In this document: piece after piece, positions 1-7,488 of the stretch | Layout: the number at the start of each line of letters is the position of its first letter | Numbering within the stretch: position 1 is the stretch's first letter | NCBI GenBank assembly: GCA_030158125.1 | Contig: JAOATL010000015.1 | Location: 310,001 to 374,000, forward strand | DNA: 64,000 nucleotides | From: Limnohabitans sp. | GTDB lineage: Bacteria > Pseudomonadota > Gammaproteobacteria > Burkholderiales > Burkholderiaceae_C | Reading direction: 5' to 3' | Program-made: the position numbers and the translations under genes | The notes under the pieces: generated by a model | What the model was told of the DNA's origin: nothing | Database searches by the model: none | What the model saw: the letters and a program-made list of their open reading frames with translations, nothing else

Positions 1-904
1 GTGCATCAACCTGAGTTTTCTTGGCTTCCACAACGGCAAGAGGCTTGCCGTTGTCGTCCCACAGCACGTAGTCACAGTAGCCCTTGCCGCTGGCGGTAGG
101 TTGGTGTGGTACTTCAACTTCCTGCCCGACAGAGTCATTCGAAGTTGTGCCAGGCGGAACATTCCAACCCGCCATGCGCAGGTCGCGGTCAATGAGCCAC
201 TTGCGGGTGTTGTCTTCACTGAAACGCAGTTGGTTGGCTGCAGCTGCGGATGATTGGCTGGCACGTTGCAACTGCAAAGTCGTTGGCGTCGGCGATGCTT
301 GTGCGGCGACTGAGGCGGTCCGGTCAGCTGCACGTAGCTTGGCCAGCTCCTCCAGAGCTTGTCGCAGGCGCTCTTCTTTAAGGTTATTTTCCTCAGCGAG
401 GGCTTTGGCCTTGCGTTTGATTTCAGCTTTGCTGTCGATACCCTCAGCGGGAGGCTGCTTGAACCCAGCAAAGTCATCTACTTGACCACCAAGGAAACTG
501 ACATGGAGCCAGCGTGCGAGTTGCCAGGCCTCTTGAACACAGCGAACCGCGTCAGTGACATCCACATCCTCACCGTGGGCCGCACGGTTTCCTACCCGGC
601 GAATCAAATGCAGCTTGTCGAGGACCAGCGGTTGAGCTATTTCCCTAAAACTGGAGTTGTTCAACAAATCCACAAAATTGGACTGTGGAAGACGTTCCAA
701 TTTGAGCTTGTCGTAGACCCGGTCGACCAACCGCTCGGCAAAATTGCGCAATTTGACGAGTGCGCTCTCGGGGTCACTGTGTGCGTAGTGCTCGGCATGC
801 CCGCCCATATTGGCGAGCTCCGGATACACCGCACGCAGTGGCTCGAAGTTTAGTGATCGAAGATCTTGCATCCAAATTTGGACGGTTCTCACGTTTGGGC
901 TCAT
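1..904 (-). CDS. Type I restriction endonuclease R subunit-like protein (N-terminal part)
   Basis: The gene runs off the left edge, so only about 301 N-terminal residues are seen. Reading from the ATG at 904, the first ~130 residues look like a DUF4145 domain (includes RVGNRAAHGEDV). A charged coiled-coil stretch (KAEIKRKAKALAEENNLKEE) follows, and then the start of an HSDR_N nuclease domain. The latter shows a PD-(D/E)xK pattern: an Asp in GYCDYVLWDD and the pair VVEAKKT. HsdR proteins of this type continue with a DEAD-type helicase, which would lie outside the window. Only 7 bases separate it from the upstream sigma54 regulator on the same strand, so the two are probably co-transcribed. No HsdM or HsdS gene is visible. 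It could be a solitary helicase-nuclease rather than a full restriction system. Confidence 0.8.
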   Translation of the reverse strand, partial: MSPNVRTVQIWMQDLRSLNFEPLRAVYPELANMGGHAEHYAHSDPESALVKLRNFAERLVDRVYDKLKLERLPQSNFVDLLNNSSFREIAQPLVLDKLHLIRRVGNRAAHGEDVDVTDAVRCVQEAWQLARWLHVSFLGGQVDDFAGFKQPPAEGIDSKAEIKRKAKALAEENNLKEERLRQALEELAKLRAADRTASVAAQASPTPTTLQLQRASQSSAAAANQLRFSEDNTRKWLIDRDLRMAGWNVPPGTTSNDSVGQEVEVPHQPTASGKGYCDYVLWDDNGKPLAVVEAKKTQVDA

Positions 905-911
905 GCATCCC

Positions 912-2471
912 TTATTGCGAGAACTGTGCCATGCCTCCCTGATCTGATTCTTTTGTCTGATCCATGCCAAGCCGCTTAATCCAATTACCAAGCGTTTGGT
1001 AGTTCTCGAAGCCTAACAGCTTGGCCGCAGCCGTTTTTCTTTGTCCGGACTTCGCCATGGCTTGGCTGATCAACTCTCTGGCTGCATCGTCCAAAAATCT
1101 TTGCAAATTAACACCTTGGCCAATTTTTGGAATAACCGATGCCGGTTTTTTGGCTGGAACCAAGAGCCTTGATTTTTCAATATCTCTAGCACTGATTTCA
1201 GCCCCTACAGACCAGATTGCTGCCCTCATGAGGGTATGGTAAAGCTCGCGAATGTTACCTGGCCATACATGCAGATGAAGAATTTTTCTTGCATTTACAG
1301 AAATTTCTTTATGCAATGCTTCGGGTCGACCTGCTGCATCGGCATTGATGATTGCCATGAAATGATCAATCAACGTGTCAAGGTCATCCGCTCGATCCCG
1401 CAATGGCGGCAAACGAAGAATGCCTACTGCTAGTCTGTAAAACAGATCCTCCCGGAACCTACCTGCCGAAATGTCAGCACTGAGATCTCGGTGAGTCGCT
1501 GCAATGATCCGGGTATTGACCTTGACTGATGTGGACTGTCCCAAGGGTGTGACTTCGCCAGACTGAAGCACGCGAAGGAGGCGGACCTGAGTGTCAAGGG
1601 GTAGGTCGCCCACCTCATCTAGAAAAAGCGTGCCGTCTGAAGCTTCTTCAAAGTGTCCCTTGCGGTCAAAAGTAGCACCCGTAAATGCACCTTTCTTGTG
1701 GCCAAACAGTTCAGAGTTGGCCAATTCTGAAGTTAACGCGCCGCAGTTGACCGCCAGAAATGGCTTTGCGTGACGCGGGCTCGCAGCATGGATGGCTTCG
1801 GCAAACAACTCCTTACCGGTACCGGTTTCTCCAAGAATAAGCACCGGCACTTCGTAACCCGCCATCCGACGCGCCAGTGCGATTTGTTCCGCCACGGCTG
1901 AACTGTTGTAAATGATCTTGCTGAATTCAGGCGTTGTGCTCTGCTCTGCACTGGCTAATCGCTCAGCGCGCTCACCGCTTCGGCGCAAATATTCCGGCAG
2001 GAAGTCGCCCGCCAAATCGAAAAAGAAATCAACCGATTCAAGACCATGCTCTCTCGATGTTTGGATGAGCTTTGCGGGAAACCGTGTTTTGGCCAAGATG
2101 ATCCAAATCGCGGCCATTGCTGGCGTTCCCGGGCTCAGATGAAAGGTTAATTCGATATCTGGACGAGGTAACCCCGCCCCAGTCAAGTTGGCGCTGACTT
2201 GGGTGTAGATCTGACCGTAATCGATGGGACTGGACAAGTCGACCTGGTACAGATCAACCTGATCATCTCGGTAGCCTGTTTGTTGTTCAAGCCAACTGCA
2301 GAACTGCCTGCTGCGTTCGAACTCATAGTTCGTGAGCAAGTAAACACGATCGTAGCGATGTGCATCTTGTAGCGCAGTGGCAATTGGACCAAGGGCGGAG
2401 CCGTGCAGTCCCTCTGCACACTCATGATCCATCTTGCCAATCCACGCAATTAACCAAGTCTTGGGGTTCAT
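912..2471 (-). CDS. RtcR-like sigma54-dependent activator with CARF-type sensor domain
   Basis: A 519-residue bacterial enhancer-binding protein. Residues 1-165 resemble the CARF-like sensor of RtcR (LTFHLSPGTPAMAAIW matches the RtcR segment around ITTGTHVAQICW). The AAA+ core follows: Walker A GETGTGKE near 214-221, the sigma54-contacting GAFTGA loop near 261-266, and Walker B FLDEVG near 283-288. A Fis-type HTH lies near the C-terminus (KTAAAKLLGFENYQTLGNWI). CARF domains bind cyclic oligonucleotides or RNA ends; RtcR normally controls rtcBA RNA repair, but no rtcBA is present here. The next gene on this strand is an HsdR-like nuclease starting 7 bases downstream. I infer that the regulator controls that operon in response to a nucleotide or RNA-damage signal. 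No -24/-12 promoter could be identified upstream. Confidence 0.85.
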   Translation of the reverse strand: MNPKTWLIAWIGKMDHECAEGLHGSALGPIATALQDAHRYDRVYLLTNYEFERSRQFCSWLEQQTGYRDDQVDLYQVDLSSPIDYGQIYTQVSANLTGAGLPRPDIELTFHLSPGTPAMAAIWIILAKTRFPAKLIQTSREHGLESVDFFFDLAGDFLPEYLRRSGERAERLASAEQSTTPEFSKIIYNSSAVAEQIALARRMAGYEVPVLILGETGTGKELFAEAIHAASPRHAKPFLAVNCGALTSELANSELFGHKKGAFTGATFDRKGHFEEASDGTLFLDEVGDLPLDTQVRLLRVLQSGEVTPLGQSTSVKVNTRIIAATHRDLSADISAGRFREDLFYRLAVGILRLPPLRDRADDLDTLIDHFMAIINADAAGRPEALHKEISVNARKILHLHVWPGNIRELYHTLMRAAIWSVGAEISARDIEKSRLLVPAKKPASVIPKIGQGVNLQRFLDDAARELISQAMAKSGQRKTAAAKLLGFENYQTLGNWIKRLGMDQTKESDQGGMAQFSQ

Positions 2472-2606
2472 GAGATCGATGATAAAAGAAATACTTAATG
2501 CATAAAAACTTTTATTTTTTAGGAGGCGTACAGCGGAAAGCTCTGTCTTTTCAAGATCCAGCCGTACTTGGCACTTGGCAAAGTTTGTTTAATATTGAGC
2601 AGCAGC

Positions 2607-3242
2607 ATGTGTACCAATTTCACGCCAACTCAACGCGCCCAATGGGTCAAGGAAAAGCTGGGCGTTGATCTGCCAGCTGACTATCCCGAAGAGTCATATC
2701 CAGGGTTTGCTGCGCCTGTCGTTGTCAAAAGCCACCAGACCGGTCGTATCGCGTGCGGTTTGGCACGGTTTGGCTTGATTCCAGGATGGGCCAAGGACGA
2801 CAAGATCAGTCGCCACACCTACAACGCCCGCAGCGAAACCGCTGCAGAAAAGCCCAGTTACCGCACCGCCTGGCGTCAGCGCCAATTCGGCTTGGTGCTG
2901 GTTGATAACTTCTATGAGCCCAGCTACGAGTCAGGTAAGGCCGTCCGCTGGAAGATTGAGCTGGCCAGCGGAGACCCGTTCGGCATTGCCTGCCTTTGGG
3001 ACCGATGGACCGATCCCGCCTCGGGCGAGCGGGTGGTGAGCTTTTCAATGCTCACGGTGAATGCCGATGAGCACCCGGTGATGAATCAGTTTCACAAGCC
3101 AGGTGATGAAAAGAGAACCCCCGTCATCATTGCCCCGGAGCTGCACGATGCTTGGCTCAGAGCCGATGTTCCAAAGGCTATGGCGCTGATGAACTGGCAG
3201 CACATGCCGGAGTTGGTGGCATGTCCGGCACCACGGACCTGA
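2607..3242 (+). CDS. SRAP-domain protein (SOS response-associated peptidase, HMCES/YedK family)
   Basis: 211 residues with the family's hallmarks: Met1 followed directly by the catalytic Cys2 (MCTNFTP), the Asn/Glu region NARSETAAEKPSYR, and the late His in NADEHPVMNQFHKPGDEKRTPV. SRAP proteins form a stable thiazolidine cross-link through Cys2 with abasic sites in single-stranded DNA, which protects stalled replication intermediates. The start at 2607 is chosen because Cys must be residue 2; an upstream in-frame start would bury it. A LexA-type box lies 44 bases downstream of the stop codon, consistent with an SOS setting. The spacing to the divergent regulator is about 135 bp. Confidence 0.9.
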   Translation: MCTNFTPTQRAQWVKEKLGVDLPADYPEESYPGFAAPVVVKSHQTGRIACGLARFGLIPGWAKDDKISRHTYNARSETAAEKPSYRTAWRQRQFGLVLVDNFYEPSYESGKAVRWKIELASGDPFGIACLWDRWTDPASGERVVSFSMLTVNADEHPVMNQFHKPGDEKRTPVIIAPELHDAWLRADVPKAMALMNWQHMPELVACPAPRT

Positions 3243-3283
3243 TCCCAAAGTTCTCTTGCTAAGGTGGATATGGGCACTTGAAA

Positions 3284-3303
3284 TACTGGATATTTGTACA
3301 GTA
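3284..3303. promoter_or_regulatory. LexA-type SOS box
   Basis: CTGGATATTTGTACAG at 3286-3301 has the CTG-N10-CAG architecture and AT-rich core of proteobacterial LexA boxes, with symmetrical TA flanks on both sides. It lies after the SRAP gene and 12 bp before an ATG at 3314, so it appears to serve a downstream transcript rather than SRAP itself. Confidence 0.6.
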
Positions 3304-3313
3304 TATTCAAGGC

Positions 3314-3490
3314 ATGCCCACTCTCAATGAATCGTCGCTTTCTCCCGTATTCGTGCCCGACACCCAAGTTTGGCTGGATTGATTTTTCAAAAGTCCGACT
3401 TTGCATGTTTTATGAAAACCTACAGATGTTCACAGTGTCTTGGTGCAAGCCAATGACGCTGTCGCCTTCCTGCTAATGGCTATCATGAGT
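3314..3490 (+). pseudogene. Possible remnant of a LexA-controlled gene
   Basis: The ATG at 3314, just after the LexA box, opens a frame of only 22 codons (begins MPTLNESSLSPVFV, stop at 3380-3382). The same frame past the stop still looks partly protein-like (FFKSPTLHVL, a second stop, then VLVQANDAVAFLLMAIMS). This could be the decayed start of an SOS gene, or chance coding-like sequence. I do not recognise the family. The remainder of the ~350-bp gap between SRAP and the antitoxin gene holds the LexA box and, at its right end, the antitoxin operator repeats. Confidence 0.25.
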
Positions 3491-3540
3491 GTGGGGTGCT
3501 GGCCATCGAGATGAGAATTTCTCGATGGCGCACTTCCGGG

Positions 3541-3573
3541 TCATATTCGGATCATATTCGGATCATTTCCGGC
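3541..3573. repeat. Three 11-bp tandem repeats, probable antitoxin operator
   Basis: TCATATTCGGA occurs twice in perfect tandem (3541-3551 and 3552-3562), followed by a degenerate third copy TCATTTCCGGC (3563-3573). The 11-bp period places each copy on the same face of the helix. The array ends 10 bp before a -10-like TACACT (3583-3588), so bound antitoxin would cover the -35 region. This is the expected design for autoregulation by a ribbon-helix-helix DUF1778 antitoxin. Confidence 0.6.
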
Positions 3574-3594
3574 AATCTGCCGTACACTCGGCCA

Positions 3595-3888
3595 ATGGAC
3601 AAAAAAATGAACAAAGCGCAGCCAGCGGCTCGTCTTGAAGCAAGGATCAGCCATGATCTGCATGGCTTGCTTCGTCAAGCGGCCGAATTAGAGGGACGCT
3701 CTGTCACAGACTTTGTGGTGGCGGCCGTGCAACAGGCTGCCAGTGATGCGTTGGCCAAGGCGCACTACATCCAACTGGCCCAAGCCGATCAAATGCAATT
3801 TGCAAAATCATTGCTGGCCCCTGCCAAACCCAAGGTTGCTTTAAAGCGCGCGTTTGAAAACAGGCGCAAGCTGCTGGACCTCACTTGA
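3595..3888 (+). CDS. DUF1778 (TacA-type) antitoxin
   Basis: 97 residues: an N-terminal ribbon-helix-helix segment (ARLEARISHDLHGLLRQAAE, then EGRSVTDFVVAAVQQAA) followed by a flexible toxin-binding tail (FENRRKLLDLT). DUF1778 proteins neutralise GNAT toxins and repress their own operon. It overlaps the toxin gene by 4 bases (TTGA). The start is placed at the ATG at 3595; ATG 3607 is an alternative. No Shine-Dalgarno is visible before either, and the -10-like TACACT ends only 7 bp before 3595, so the transcript may be leaderless. A longer frame to the left would read through the operator repeats and is rejected. Confidence 0.85.
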   Translation: MDKKMNKAQPAARLEARISHDLHGLLRQAAELEGRSVTDFVVAAVQQAASDALAKAHYIQLAQADQMQFAKSLLAPAKPKVALKRAFENRRKLLDLT

Positions 3889-4388
3889 ACACAGGACCTT
3901 TCAAGGTCGAAGTGCTAAGGGCGGATCACCCGCGCAATGAGTTTGCTTGTGGTGACGTCGACTTAGATCGGTACTTCAAAACACAAGTGACGCAAGACAT
4001 CAGGCGCCATGTCGCGCATTGTTTCGTGGCGCTTAACAGCCTCGGTCAAGTAGCGGGGTATTACACCTTGGCGGCTTCAAGCGTTTTGCTAGCAGAATTG
4101 CCCCAAGCACTTGCCAAAAAGTTGCCACGCTACCCCACTGTGCCGGTTGCAAGAATGGGCAGGTTGGCTGTGAGTCAATCAGCTCAACAAATGGGTTTGG
4201 GTTCTGCTTTGCTGGCAGATGCATTGGTGCGCGTGTTTCAAACTGATCTCGCAGCATACGCCATGGTGGTGGATGCCAAGCATGAAGGCGCTGTTCGTTT
4301 TTACGCAAAGCATGGCTTCAAACCATTTTCTTCTCAACCGCTCAGCTTATGGTTGCCAATGAACGCAGTGATTTCCTTGGTTGCTTAG
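3885..4388 (+). CDS. GNAT-family acetyltransferase toxin (TacT-type)
   Basis: 167 residues with the GNAT fold. The acetyl-CoA pyrophosphate loop is seen in SQSAQQMGLGSALLADAL, and the C-terminal catalytic Tyr segment in AVRFYAKHGFKPF. TacT-like toxins acetylate the amino acid on charged tRNAs and halt translation. Translation starts at TTG 3885, overlapping the antitoxin stop codon, a usual arrangement for tight coupling in TacAT pairs. Its own stop overlaps by 4 bases the stop of the convergent EamA gene. Confidence 0.87.
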   Translation: MNTGPFKVEVLRADHPRNEFACGDVDLDRYFKTQVTQDIRRHVAHCFVALNSLGQVAGYYTLAASSVLLAELPQALAKKLPRYPTVPVARMGRLAVSQSAQQMGLGSALLADALVRVFQTDLAAYAMVVDAKHEGAVRFYAKHGFKPFSSQPLSLWLPMNAVISLVA

Positions 4389-5257
4389 TTGGTGATCTTG
4401 CGTTGACCGGCGGTCATGGCGCTTCCCATCGACGCGGCCATGATCAAACCAATGGCACTGAGTTGTTGCGTGCTCAGTTGTTCTGACAACACCAGCCAGC
4501 CCGCCAAGGCGCCAACGGCTGGCTCCAAACTCAGCAAGATGCTGAAGGTTTGTTTGGGCAAGTGTTTGAGTGAATACATTTCCAAACTGTAGGGGATGGC
4601 GCTTGACAGCAGGGCAATGCCCAAACCTGTCAGCATCCATTCCACATTCAACAAAGCAGTGCCGGCCACGCTGATGCCAAAAGGCGTGACCACCATGGCC
4701 GCCACCAACATGCCCATGGGCGTGGCAAAGGCGCCAAAGCGATCAGCCACTCGCTGGCCCAACACGATGTACATGGCCCAACAAAATCCGGCACCCAAGG
4801 CGAAGGCGATGCCAACGGGGTCGAGCGCTGCAACGGGGCTGTCGACGCCCAAGTGTTGTCCCAATGGCAAGATCAAACCCATGCCCACGACGGCCAACAC
4901 AATCCACACAAAATCAAGCGGCTTTTTGGAGGACCAAAGCGCCACAGCCAAGGGGCCTGTGAATTCAATGGCAATGGCCAAGCCAAAGGGCACGGTTTTG
5001 ATGGCGCTGTAAAACAGCAAGTTCATGATGCCCAAGGTGGCGCCAAACATTACCAGGGGTGGTGCGTCGGCCCAGGTCCAGGTGCGGCGCCAGGGCCGCC
5101 AAAAGGCCATCAGCAAGAGCGTGGAAAAAATCAGGCGGTAGGTGGTGGTGCCTTCGGCGCCTACATATGGAAACAAGCTTTTGGCCAGCGATGTGCCCGC
5201 GCACAAGGTGATCAAACTGCCCATGAGGGCGGCAACAGGAAGAAAAGGAAATTTCAC
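4385..5257 (-). CDS. EamA/RhaT-family transporter (DMT superfamily)
   Basis: 290 residues, almost entirely hydrophobic, with about ten predicted membrane segments in two EamA repeats (first around GSLITLCAGTSLAKSLFPYV; second around GIAFALGAGFCWAMYIVLGQ). Such proteins export amino acids or other small metabolites. The GTG start at 5257 is preferred because it overlaps the stop of the nitrile hydratase accessory gene (GTGA), giving a coupled four-gene operon. The frame stays open much further upstream, but that part antisense-reads and overlaps the accessory gene. Being in the nitrile hydratase operon, it may move a related amide or acid; that is inference. Confidence 0.8.
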   Translation of the reverse strand: MKFPFLPVAALMGSLITLCAGTSLAKSLFPYVGAEGTTTYRLIFSTLLLMAFWRPWRRTWTWADAPPLVMFGATLGIMNLLFYSAIKTVPFGLAIAIEFTGPLAVALWSSKKPLDFVWIVLAVVGMGLILPLGQHLGVDSPVAALDPVGIAFALGAGFCWAMYIVLGQRVADRFGAFATPMGMLVAAMVVTPFGISVAGTALLNVEWMLTGLGIALLSSAIPYSLEMYSLKHLPKQTFSILLSLEPAVGALAGWLVLSEQLSTQQLSAIGLIMAASMGSAMTAGQRKITN

Positions 5258-5646
5258 AGTGCTAAAACAATGGGTTGGCCGTGCGGTGTTCGAGCGGCGG
5301 CATCTTCCCAAGCATGTTCCAGTGCGTGAATTTGATCGGCAGTGCCCAATTGTTTGGCCAGCACCAAGGCCTCCAAAGCATTGAGCCAATGGGCGTAATA
5401 GGTGGTGCCTGTGTCTGTATCGCCGGCAACTTGCGCAGTGCGAATTTCTTGCGTCAGAGTTGCAGCCCATTCTGGCCAAGTGAACAAGCCCTTTTCGTGC
5501 AACTGGAGGGTCATGGCAAACGCATGCGCTTGCCAGGGTTCTGAAAAAACGGTGCCATTGGCCTCTTGCACTGGCAGGGGCAGTTGCCCACCGCAATGTT
5601 GGGCAATTTCTTCAAGTGTGAGGTGAGTGTTTTGCATGCTTGTCAT
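5254..5646 (-). CDS. Nitrile hydratase accessory/activator protein (P14K/NhlE-type)
   Basis: 130 residues resembling the small nitrile hydratase accessory proteins, which share a fold with the N-terminal half of the beta subunit. Characteristic parts are VFSEPWQAHAFAMTLQLHEKG and TTYYAHWLNALEALVL. In cobalt-type enzymes this protein escorts the alpha subunit and allows cobalt insertion by subunit swapping. It follows the beta gene by 7 bases and overlaps the EamA gene by 4, so it belongs to the same operon. Confidence 0.87.
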   Translation of the reverse strand: MTSMQNTHLTLEEIAQHCGGQLPLPVQEANGTVFSEPWQAHAFAMTLQLHEKGLFTWPEWAATLTQEIRTAQVAGDTDTGTTYYAHWLNALEALVLAKQLGTADQIHALEHAWEDAAARTPHGQPIVLAL

Positions 5647-5656
5647 TCCGAATGCT

Positions 5657-6331
5657 TCAGGCCGCCACCTCTAAATATGACTCCCACGCGTCCACTGTCA
5701 CTTCCACAGTGGGGTCGCTGTTTTCACCCCAAAGCGTGGTGCCATCAAAGACCACGGTGTAGAGCCATTCGACGGGCACATTGAAGGGGGGCGTGGCACG
5801 CAAGGTGTGCCCATCGGGAAACACATGTCCGCCATGCACACTCACAACCGTGCCCACATGGCCTCGAACATAACGAGGCAAACGCGTGTGACCTTGCGGG
5901 TGCATGTTGCGGGCGCGTACTTTTTGGCCCACTTTGAACAAGGCGGGTTGATCGATGTGTCGTTCTGTGGGGCTGCCGGCTTTCAATGCCGCATCCACGG
6001 TTTCACGCGTGAGGACTCGGTTCACTTTGACCGGTGGAGAGATCTGCTGGCCGGCGCTCAGTTCGGCCGCAGTCACCATGCCACGGGACAACATGAGTTG
6101 TTCAAGCGCCCGAATCCAAATCTCGTAATAACTGCTGGACAAGTAGAGGGCCGGTGGCAATGACTCGCGTGCCGAGCGGCTCAGGTCAATGTTCCATTGC
6201 CCGCTGGCGCCCATGGCCACCGTGATGGCCATGGCTCGGCTTTCCCAAGGGGCGTGGAACAAGGGCTCGTTGTCTTCTAATAGAACAGGTCCAAAGCCTT
6301 GTTGGCCGCCCATGTCGTGGACGCCATTCAT
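5657..6331 (-). CDS. nthB: Nitrile hydratase subunit beta
   Basis: 224 residues beginning with the family's signature MNGVHDMGG. It continues with the helical N-terminal part ([20 protein letters not shown]) and a C-terminal SH3-like barrel ([20 protein letters not shown]). With the alpha subunit it forms the cytoplasmic enzyme that hydrates nitriles to amides. Its ATG overlaps the alpha-subunit stop by 4 bases. The order alpha-beta-accessory is typical of cobalt-type operons. Confidence 0.93.
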   Translation of the reverse strand: MNGVHDMGGQQGFGPVLLEDNEPLFHAPWESRAMAITVAMGASGQWNIDLSRSARESLPPALYLSSSYYEIWIRALEQLMLSRGMVTAAELSAGQQISPPVKVNRVLTRETVDAALKAGSPTERHIDQPALFKVGQKVRARNMHPQGHTRLPRYVRGHVGTVVSVHGGHVFPDGHTLRATPPFNVPVEWLYTVVFDGTTLWGENSDPTVEVTVDAWESYLEVAA

Positions 6332-6933
6332 ACCAAGGCCGTCCCAATCATGGCGTCGCGCGAGACCAGGCTGGCCAGTTCGGCCTGGGACAGATGTTCG
6401 GTGCCAGCGGGGCGCTTGGGCAAGACCAAATACCGCACTTCAGCGGTGGAGTCCCAAACGCGAATACGGGTGCTCTCGGGCAGGGCCACCCCAAAGTCGC
6501 CCAAGACTTTACGCGGCTCCAGCACAGCGCGGGACCGATAAGCGGCACTTTTGTACCAAACGGGGGGCAAGCCCAACACCGTCCAGGGGTAGCAACTGCA
6601 GAGTGTGCAAACCACCATGTTGTGCTGCTCGGGGGTGTTTTCTACGGCCACCATGTGCTCGCCTTGCCGGCCCGTAAAGCCCAAAGAAGCAATGGCCGCT
6701 GTGGCATCTTTTAGCAACCAAGCTTTGAATTCAGGCTCGGCCCAGGCCTTGGCCACGACTTTGGCGCCGTTGTGAGGGCCAACTTCGGTTTCGTAGGTCT
6801 CGATGATGCGGTCAATGGCTGCAGGGTCGATGTAGCCTTTTTGGGTGAGCAGGGTTTCGAGGGCACGAACCCTGACGTCCATTTCACTTAAAGTGGAATG
6901 GTCGTGATCGTGGTCATGAGAATGGCCGGCCAT
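6328..6933 (-). CDS. nthA: Nitrile hydratase subunit alpha, cobalt type
   Basis: 201 residues. The metal claw is CTLCSC with Cys109, Cys112 and Cys114; the Thr after the first Cys and the Tyr after the motif mark the cobalt type rather than the iron type (CSLCSCT). The conserved [14 protein letters not shown] follows. The N-terminus is unusually rich in His (HSHDHDHDH, residues 4-12), which might bind cobalt. The start at 6933 is supported by a GGGAGA Shine-Dalgarno 6-8 bases upstream; the open frame further upstream lacks these features and overlaps yajC. No amidase gene follows, so further use of the amide must be encoded elsewhere. Confidence 0.94.
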   Translation of the reverse strand: MAGHSHDHDHDHSTLSEMDVRVRALETLLTQKGYIDPAAIDRIIETYETEVGPHNGAKVVAKAWAEPEFKAWLLKDATAAIASLGFTGRQGEHMVAVENTPEQHNMVVCTLCSCYPWTVLGLPPVWYKSAAYRSRAVLEPRKVLGDFGVALPESTRIRVWDSTAEVRYLVLPKRPAGTEHLSQAELASLVSRDAMIGTALV

Positions 6934-7063
6934 GGTCGTCTCCCGAGTTGGACAAGGTCTTTGGTTGCCATCATAGCCCCGCATACAATCAGCGGCTGTC
7001 CTCAAAAGCAGGTTTTGAATCGGCTTTTTGGTAATTACCTCAATTTTTTCGTGGAGTTTTTTG

Positions 7064-7399
7064 ATGTTCATTTCATCCGCATTTGCCCAAACCGCCCCAG
7101 CCGCTGCCGCAGCGGGTGGCGACATGCAATCTTCTTTGATGAGCATGTTGCCCTTGCTCTTGATGTTTGTCGTGCTGTATTTCGTCATGATTCGGCCCCA
7201 AATGAAAAAGCAAAAAGAGCACAAATCCATGATCGATGCGCTTGCCAAGGGCGATGAAATCATCACAGCTGGTGGATTCTTGGGCAAAGTAAGCAAGTTG
7301 GGCGATGGTTTCTTGAGCATTGAAATTGCCAATGGCGTGGAAGTGCAGATGCAACGTTCCGCCGTGGTTCAAGTCTTGCCCAAAGGCACGATCAAGTAA
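7064..7399 (+). CDS. yajC: Preprotein translocase accessory subunit YajC
   Basis: 111 residues with a single N-terminal membrane span ([19 protein letters not shown]) followed by the basic [11 protein letters not shown] and the conserved [20 protein letters not shown]. YajC joins SecDF and assists Sec-dependent export. The ATG at 7064 has GTGGAG seven bases upstream and is preferred over an upstream TTG. It is followed by secD and secF on the same strand, the standard arrangement. Confidence 0.95.
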   Translation: MFISSAFAQTAPAAAAAGGDMQSSLMSMLPLLLMFVVLYFVMIRPQMKKQKEHKSMIDALAKGDEIITAGGFLGKVSKLGDGFLSIEIANGVEVQMQRSAVVQVLPKGTIK

Positions 7400-7410
7400 T
7401 TGCCCTCAAC

Positions 7411-7434
7411 GCCCAAGCCACTGCGTGCTTGGGC
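7411..7434 (+). other. Intercistronic hairpin between yajC and secD
   Basis: GCCCAAGC (7411-7418) and GCTTGGGC (7427-7434) form an 8-bp perfect stem with an 8-base loop. There is no U-tract directly after it, so it is more likely an mRNA-stability or partial attenuation element than a full terminator. Confidence 0.45.
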
Positions 7435-7488
7435 GGGTACCTTGCTATTTAATAGTGCTCATTTTTCTTCTTTGAAGCGGCTGCCATC

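Noticed and set aside
84..942. Rightward open frames at the left edge
   Set aside because: They lie antisense to the HsdR-like coding sequence, whose domains are clear; composition and lack of similarity show that they are shadows.
2472..2606. Sigma54 -24/-12 promoter between the RtcR-like gene and SRAP
   Set aside because: A TGGCAC occurs at 2569-2574, but there is no GC element at the required distance, on either strand.
5258..5596. A much longer N-terminus for the EamA transporter (open frame up to 5596)
   Set aside because: This part overlaps the nitrile hydratase accessory gene in another frame and has no family similarity; the GTG at 5257 overlapping the accessory stop is the natural start.
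6934..7332. N-terminal extension of nitrile hydratase alpha
   Set aside because: The extension lies antisense to yajC and lacks similarity; the ATG at 6933 has a good ribosome site and matches the family start.
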